A stretch of 64,000 nucleotides of DNA, taken from contig CAJNDS010002463.1 of assembly GCA_905221605.1 (NCBI GenBank), positions 183,501-247,500 on the forward strand, written 5' to 3'. Position 1 is the stretch's first letter. The number at the start of each line of letters is the position of its first letter. The notes under the pieces were generated by a model that made no database searches, was not told the origin of the DNA, and saw only the letters and a list, made by a program, of their open reading frames with translations. Shown piece after piece: positions 62,801-64,000 of this stretch. Made by a program: the position numbers and the translations under genes. This stretch comes from Symbiodinium natans (lineage: Eukaryota > Sar > Dinophyceae > Suessiales > Symbiodiniaceae).

Positions 62801-63709
62801 AAGCCCTGAATCAACAAAGCCGCCCTCCAGGCCGTGTCCTTCCCCGTCCGGCAAAAGCTCGCCAAGAGCATCATGAAGAAGCTGAGGAAAGGCAGATTGG
62901 GGCGTACAAGGGGGTTGAGGGTTTAGGGTTTAGGGTTTACGGATCTCGAGTCTAGGGTTCAAGGCTGCCTCTGATCCCTAAGCCCTGAGCTTCATCAGTT
63001 TAGGGGTTTGGGTTTAGGGTTGTTCTACCCCGGTTCCCAGCAGGATTGTAGCGATGTGTGCATTCGACCCCCTCACGGCTGGGCGTCTTAGCATACTAGG
63101 CGGCCCTCAAACCTAAAACCCTCAGCCTAAACCATAAACCCTCAAGCCCCCTGCAACTTGAAATTATTGAGAAAAATCCGAAACTCCTTCAAACTCCTCG
63201 AAACTCCTCGAAAACTTCCCCGGACCCGAACCCTTAATAATTTCAACCCTAAACCCTAAACCCTAAACCCTAAACCCTAAACCCTAAACCCTAAACCCTA
63301 AACCCTAAACCCTAAACCCTAAACCCTAAACCCTAAACCCTAAACCCTAAACCCTGAAGGTGCCAAGCCGCCCCCGGAGCTCCACAGCTTCGCGCTGCTG
63401 AAGGCGGCGCTAGGGGCCGAGGACCGGTCCCCTGCGCTTTCCGTATACAGGGCCGACGAAGAGGGCTTGGGGGTTTAGGGTTTAGGGCTAGGGTTTAGGG
63501 TTTCGGGTTTAGGGTTTAGGGTTTAGGGTTCAGGGTTTGGGGTTTAGGGTTTAGGGTTTAGGGCTTGGGGTTCAGGGGGTTAGGGTAAATCAACTGGCTG
63601 ATTTCTGAGCGCTGTCATGATCCTTTAAGCCCTAAACCCTAAAGTCTGAAACCGACTGCTGCTACCAGAAGACAACAAGCAAATGGAATCTTGTCTTCCG
63701 CAAGCTTAA
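57243..63709 (+). CDS. Basic hypothetical protein in eight exons (201 aa)
   Basis: Exons: 57243-57366, 58270-58353, 58589-58619, 60412-60503, 62323-62390, 62831-62891, 63360-63464 and 63669-63709 (TAA). They total 606 nt with matching phases at all seven junctions, and every donor is G|GC. The protein starts MGEDAFSQASIVGARVERGV, then a basic block (ALKKGQKNMVEARMVTVVSF, KKRPGPPKARIKFR), a Pro/Ala linker (PPPTPTGDEDPAAAPARPPR), PTLIALKDAKDGHGHVINV, a second basic helical block (ALEALRKGKNKAVSFPVRQK, LAKSIMKKLRKG), and ends ELHSFALLKAALGAED, YRADEEEDNKQMESCLPQA. Lysine/arginine-rich blocks split by a proline linker suggest nucleic-acid binding, but I recognise no family. An optional 12-nt exon at 57570-57581 also keeps phase. 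TTTAGGG follows most donors and CCCTAAA precedes most acceptors. Confidence 0.58.
57395..57800 (+). repeat. CCCTAAA then CCCCTAAA arrays in intron 1
   Basis: Near-perfect CCCTAAA at 57395-57510. After a GC-rich island, octamer CCCCTAAA units run at about 57625-57790. Confidence 0.92.
58058..58255 (+). repeat. CCCTAAA/CCCTCAA array before exon 2
   Basis: Ends 14 bp before the acceptor at 58269. CCCTAAA/CCCCAAA units at 58370-58580 precede exon 3. Confidence 0.92.
58640..58980. repeat. TTTAGGG array after exon 3, then CCCTAAA array
   Basis: TTTAGGG at 58640-58740; CCCTAAA at 58825-58980; a short unique island in between. Confidence 0.92.
59306..59361 (+). other. Candidate exon (VWRDVSKYVDLNWSVALS)
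   Basis: A CCCGAG acceptor and an AG|GCACC donor bracket 56 nt that read like protein. It leaves in the phase that exon 60412-60503 needs, but enters in phase 0, while the exon before it (58589-58619) leaves in phase 2. It would need another exon in between, or it is an alternative exon, or chance. Another frame here is also open. Confidence 0.3.
59766..59911. mobile_element. Inverted-repeat element with TA-repeat core, GGTTCTTAGTAGGGAATGAG family
   Basis: 146 bp: left end CTGGTTCTTAGTAGGGAATG then AGGGAATGA, right end the exact reverse complement (TCATTCCCTACTAAGAACCAG), so the terminal repeats are about 27 bp. The core holds TTAAGG(GAT)-type sequence and a (TA)n run at about 59862-59885. 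It has MITE-like form and would make a very stable hairpin. Confidence 0.85.
60082..60390 (+). repeat. Long CCCTAAA array before exon 60412
   Basis: About 44 heptamers with few variants, ending about 20 bp before the acceptor of exon 4 of the basic-protein gene. Confidence 0.96.
60510..61320. repeat. TTTAGGG array and decayed TTTAGGG-like intron sequence
   Basis: TTTAGGG at 60510-60580, a T/G-rich degenerate stretch to about 60900 (TTTTTAGGG, TTTTGGGG), then TTTAGGG at 60985-61018. No gene seen. Confidence 0.8.
61329..61413 (+). other. Candidate exon (ASRDPWFLIGATTVAARERW, stop)
   Basis: After ATGCAG, 28 codons in one frame end GAFTPFEM and TGA. It looks like a C-terminal exon, or a tiny protein from the ATG at 61323, but does not keep phase with the gene it sits in. 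A second frame is open as well. Confidence 0.33.
62070..62315 (+). repeat. CCCTAAA array before exon 62323
   Basis: Mostly CCCTAAA with CCCCAAA and CCCTAAG variants; it ends 8 bp before the exon's acceptor region. Confidence 0.95.
62478..62579. mobile_element. Inverted-repeat element, CTTGGAGGTTCATG family, left end lost
   Basis: The right end CCCATGAACCTCCAAGTA is intact; the left end is only weakly similar (TAGTAGGGTTGTAAGTACCC). It lies in the intron after exon 62323-62390. Confidence 0.5.
63244..63355 (+). repeat. Near-perfect CCCTAAA array before exon 63360
   Basis: About sixteen units; the last is only a few bases from the GAAG|GT acceptor. Confidence 0.96.
63470..63575 (+). repeat. 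TTTAGGG array after exon 63464
   Basis: Begins within 10 bp of the GC donor. Confidence 0.95.
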
Positions 63710-63769
63710 AGTTGAACATGTTGATGGAGATTCGTTGCAAGAGATTTGGGATTGGATTTCGGGTTGGGG

Positions 63770-64000
63770 GTTTAGGGTTTGGGGTTTGAGGGTTGAGGGT
63801 TTCGGGGTTGGGGGTTTCGGGTTTCGGGTTGGGTTGGGGGTTTAGGGTTTGAGGTTTGGGCTTCGGTATGTGTGTTTTGGCTTACGGTTTGGTGTTTTGG
63901 TTTGAGGGTTTTTGGGTTTGGCAGCAAATAATTTGGTGTTTCGGGTCGAGGGTTTCTGGTTTAGGGTTTGGGGTTTGGTGTTTCGTTGTGTTGGGGGTTT
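63770..64000 (+). repeat. Degenerate TTTAGGG/TTTCGGG/TTTGGGG tract to window end
   Basis: Poorly ordered G-rich heptamer-like units follow the last stop codon by 60 bp. The unique stretch 63710-63765 is open in another frame (KLKVEHVDGDSLQEIWDW), so a further or alternative exon end is possible. Confidence 0.8.

Noticed and set aside
4371-64000. Reading the TTTAGGG arrays as a chromosome end
   Set aside because: Arrays occur in both orientations, are short and interrupted, and genes lie on both sides. They are interstitial.

Overview
This looks like nuclear DNA of a dinoflagellate. The signs are TTTAGGG-type repeats throughout, introns that mostly start with GC instead of GT, a tandem array of near-identical genes, a plastid-lumen-type targeting sequence, and LINE retrotransposons. 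No rRNA, tRNA, CRISPR array or bacterial-style operon was seen. Almost all host genes appear to lie on the + strand; the one large feature on the - strand is a LINE. I cannot name the genus.

Layout. 1-2.5 kb: a decayed ubiquitin-hydrolase-like remnant, then about 0.9 kb of TC-rich satellite. 2.8-5.3 kb: three compact genes (a probable plastid-lumen protein, a two-exon hypothetical, a three-exon rhodanese). 5.9-17.1 kb: telomere-like arrays with a complete 6.7-kb LINE (6883-13577, - strand) inserted between 13-bp target duplications. 17.1-25.9 kb: three tandem copies of a six-exon MFS sugar transporter of 524 aa. 26-64 kb: a mosaic in which unique islands of about 15-120 bp, many of them exon-like, sit between (TTTAGGG)n and (CCCTAAA)n arrays, inverted-repeat elements and minisatellites.

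The central observation is that the islands can be joined in phase into genes. The best models are a seven-exon acidic/coiled-coil protein (31806-37885, start to stop), an eight-exon basic protein (57243-63709, start to stop), an eight-exon C-terminal half (51169-56281, with exons down to 16 nt), a four-exon C-terminus (40201-42324), a three-exon small domain protein (28084-29559) and a two-exon cysteine-rich secreted protein (44315-44745). In these genes the intron usually carries TTTAGGG repeats just after the donor and CCCTAAA repeats before the acceptor, so each intron could fold back on itself and bring its splice sites together. This suggests invasion of introns by an introner-like, telomere-repeat-based element.

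Mobile elements: the full LINE encodes an RNA-binding ORF1 and an ORF2 with endonuclease, RNase H and reverse transcriptase in that unusual order. A second, 5'-truncated LINE (38019-39636) and a heavily frameshifted RT-type relic (34105-34880) lie in the same kind of repeat. Both dated LINE insertions entered telomere-like sequence with the same polarity.

Limits: exon models were built by eye from phase, splice-site and protein-likeness arguments. Many short islands are open in more than one frame, so transcript data are needed to settle them. Array ends are given to within a few bases.
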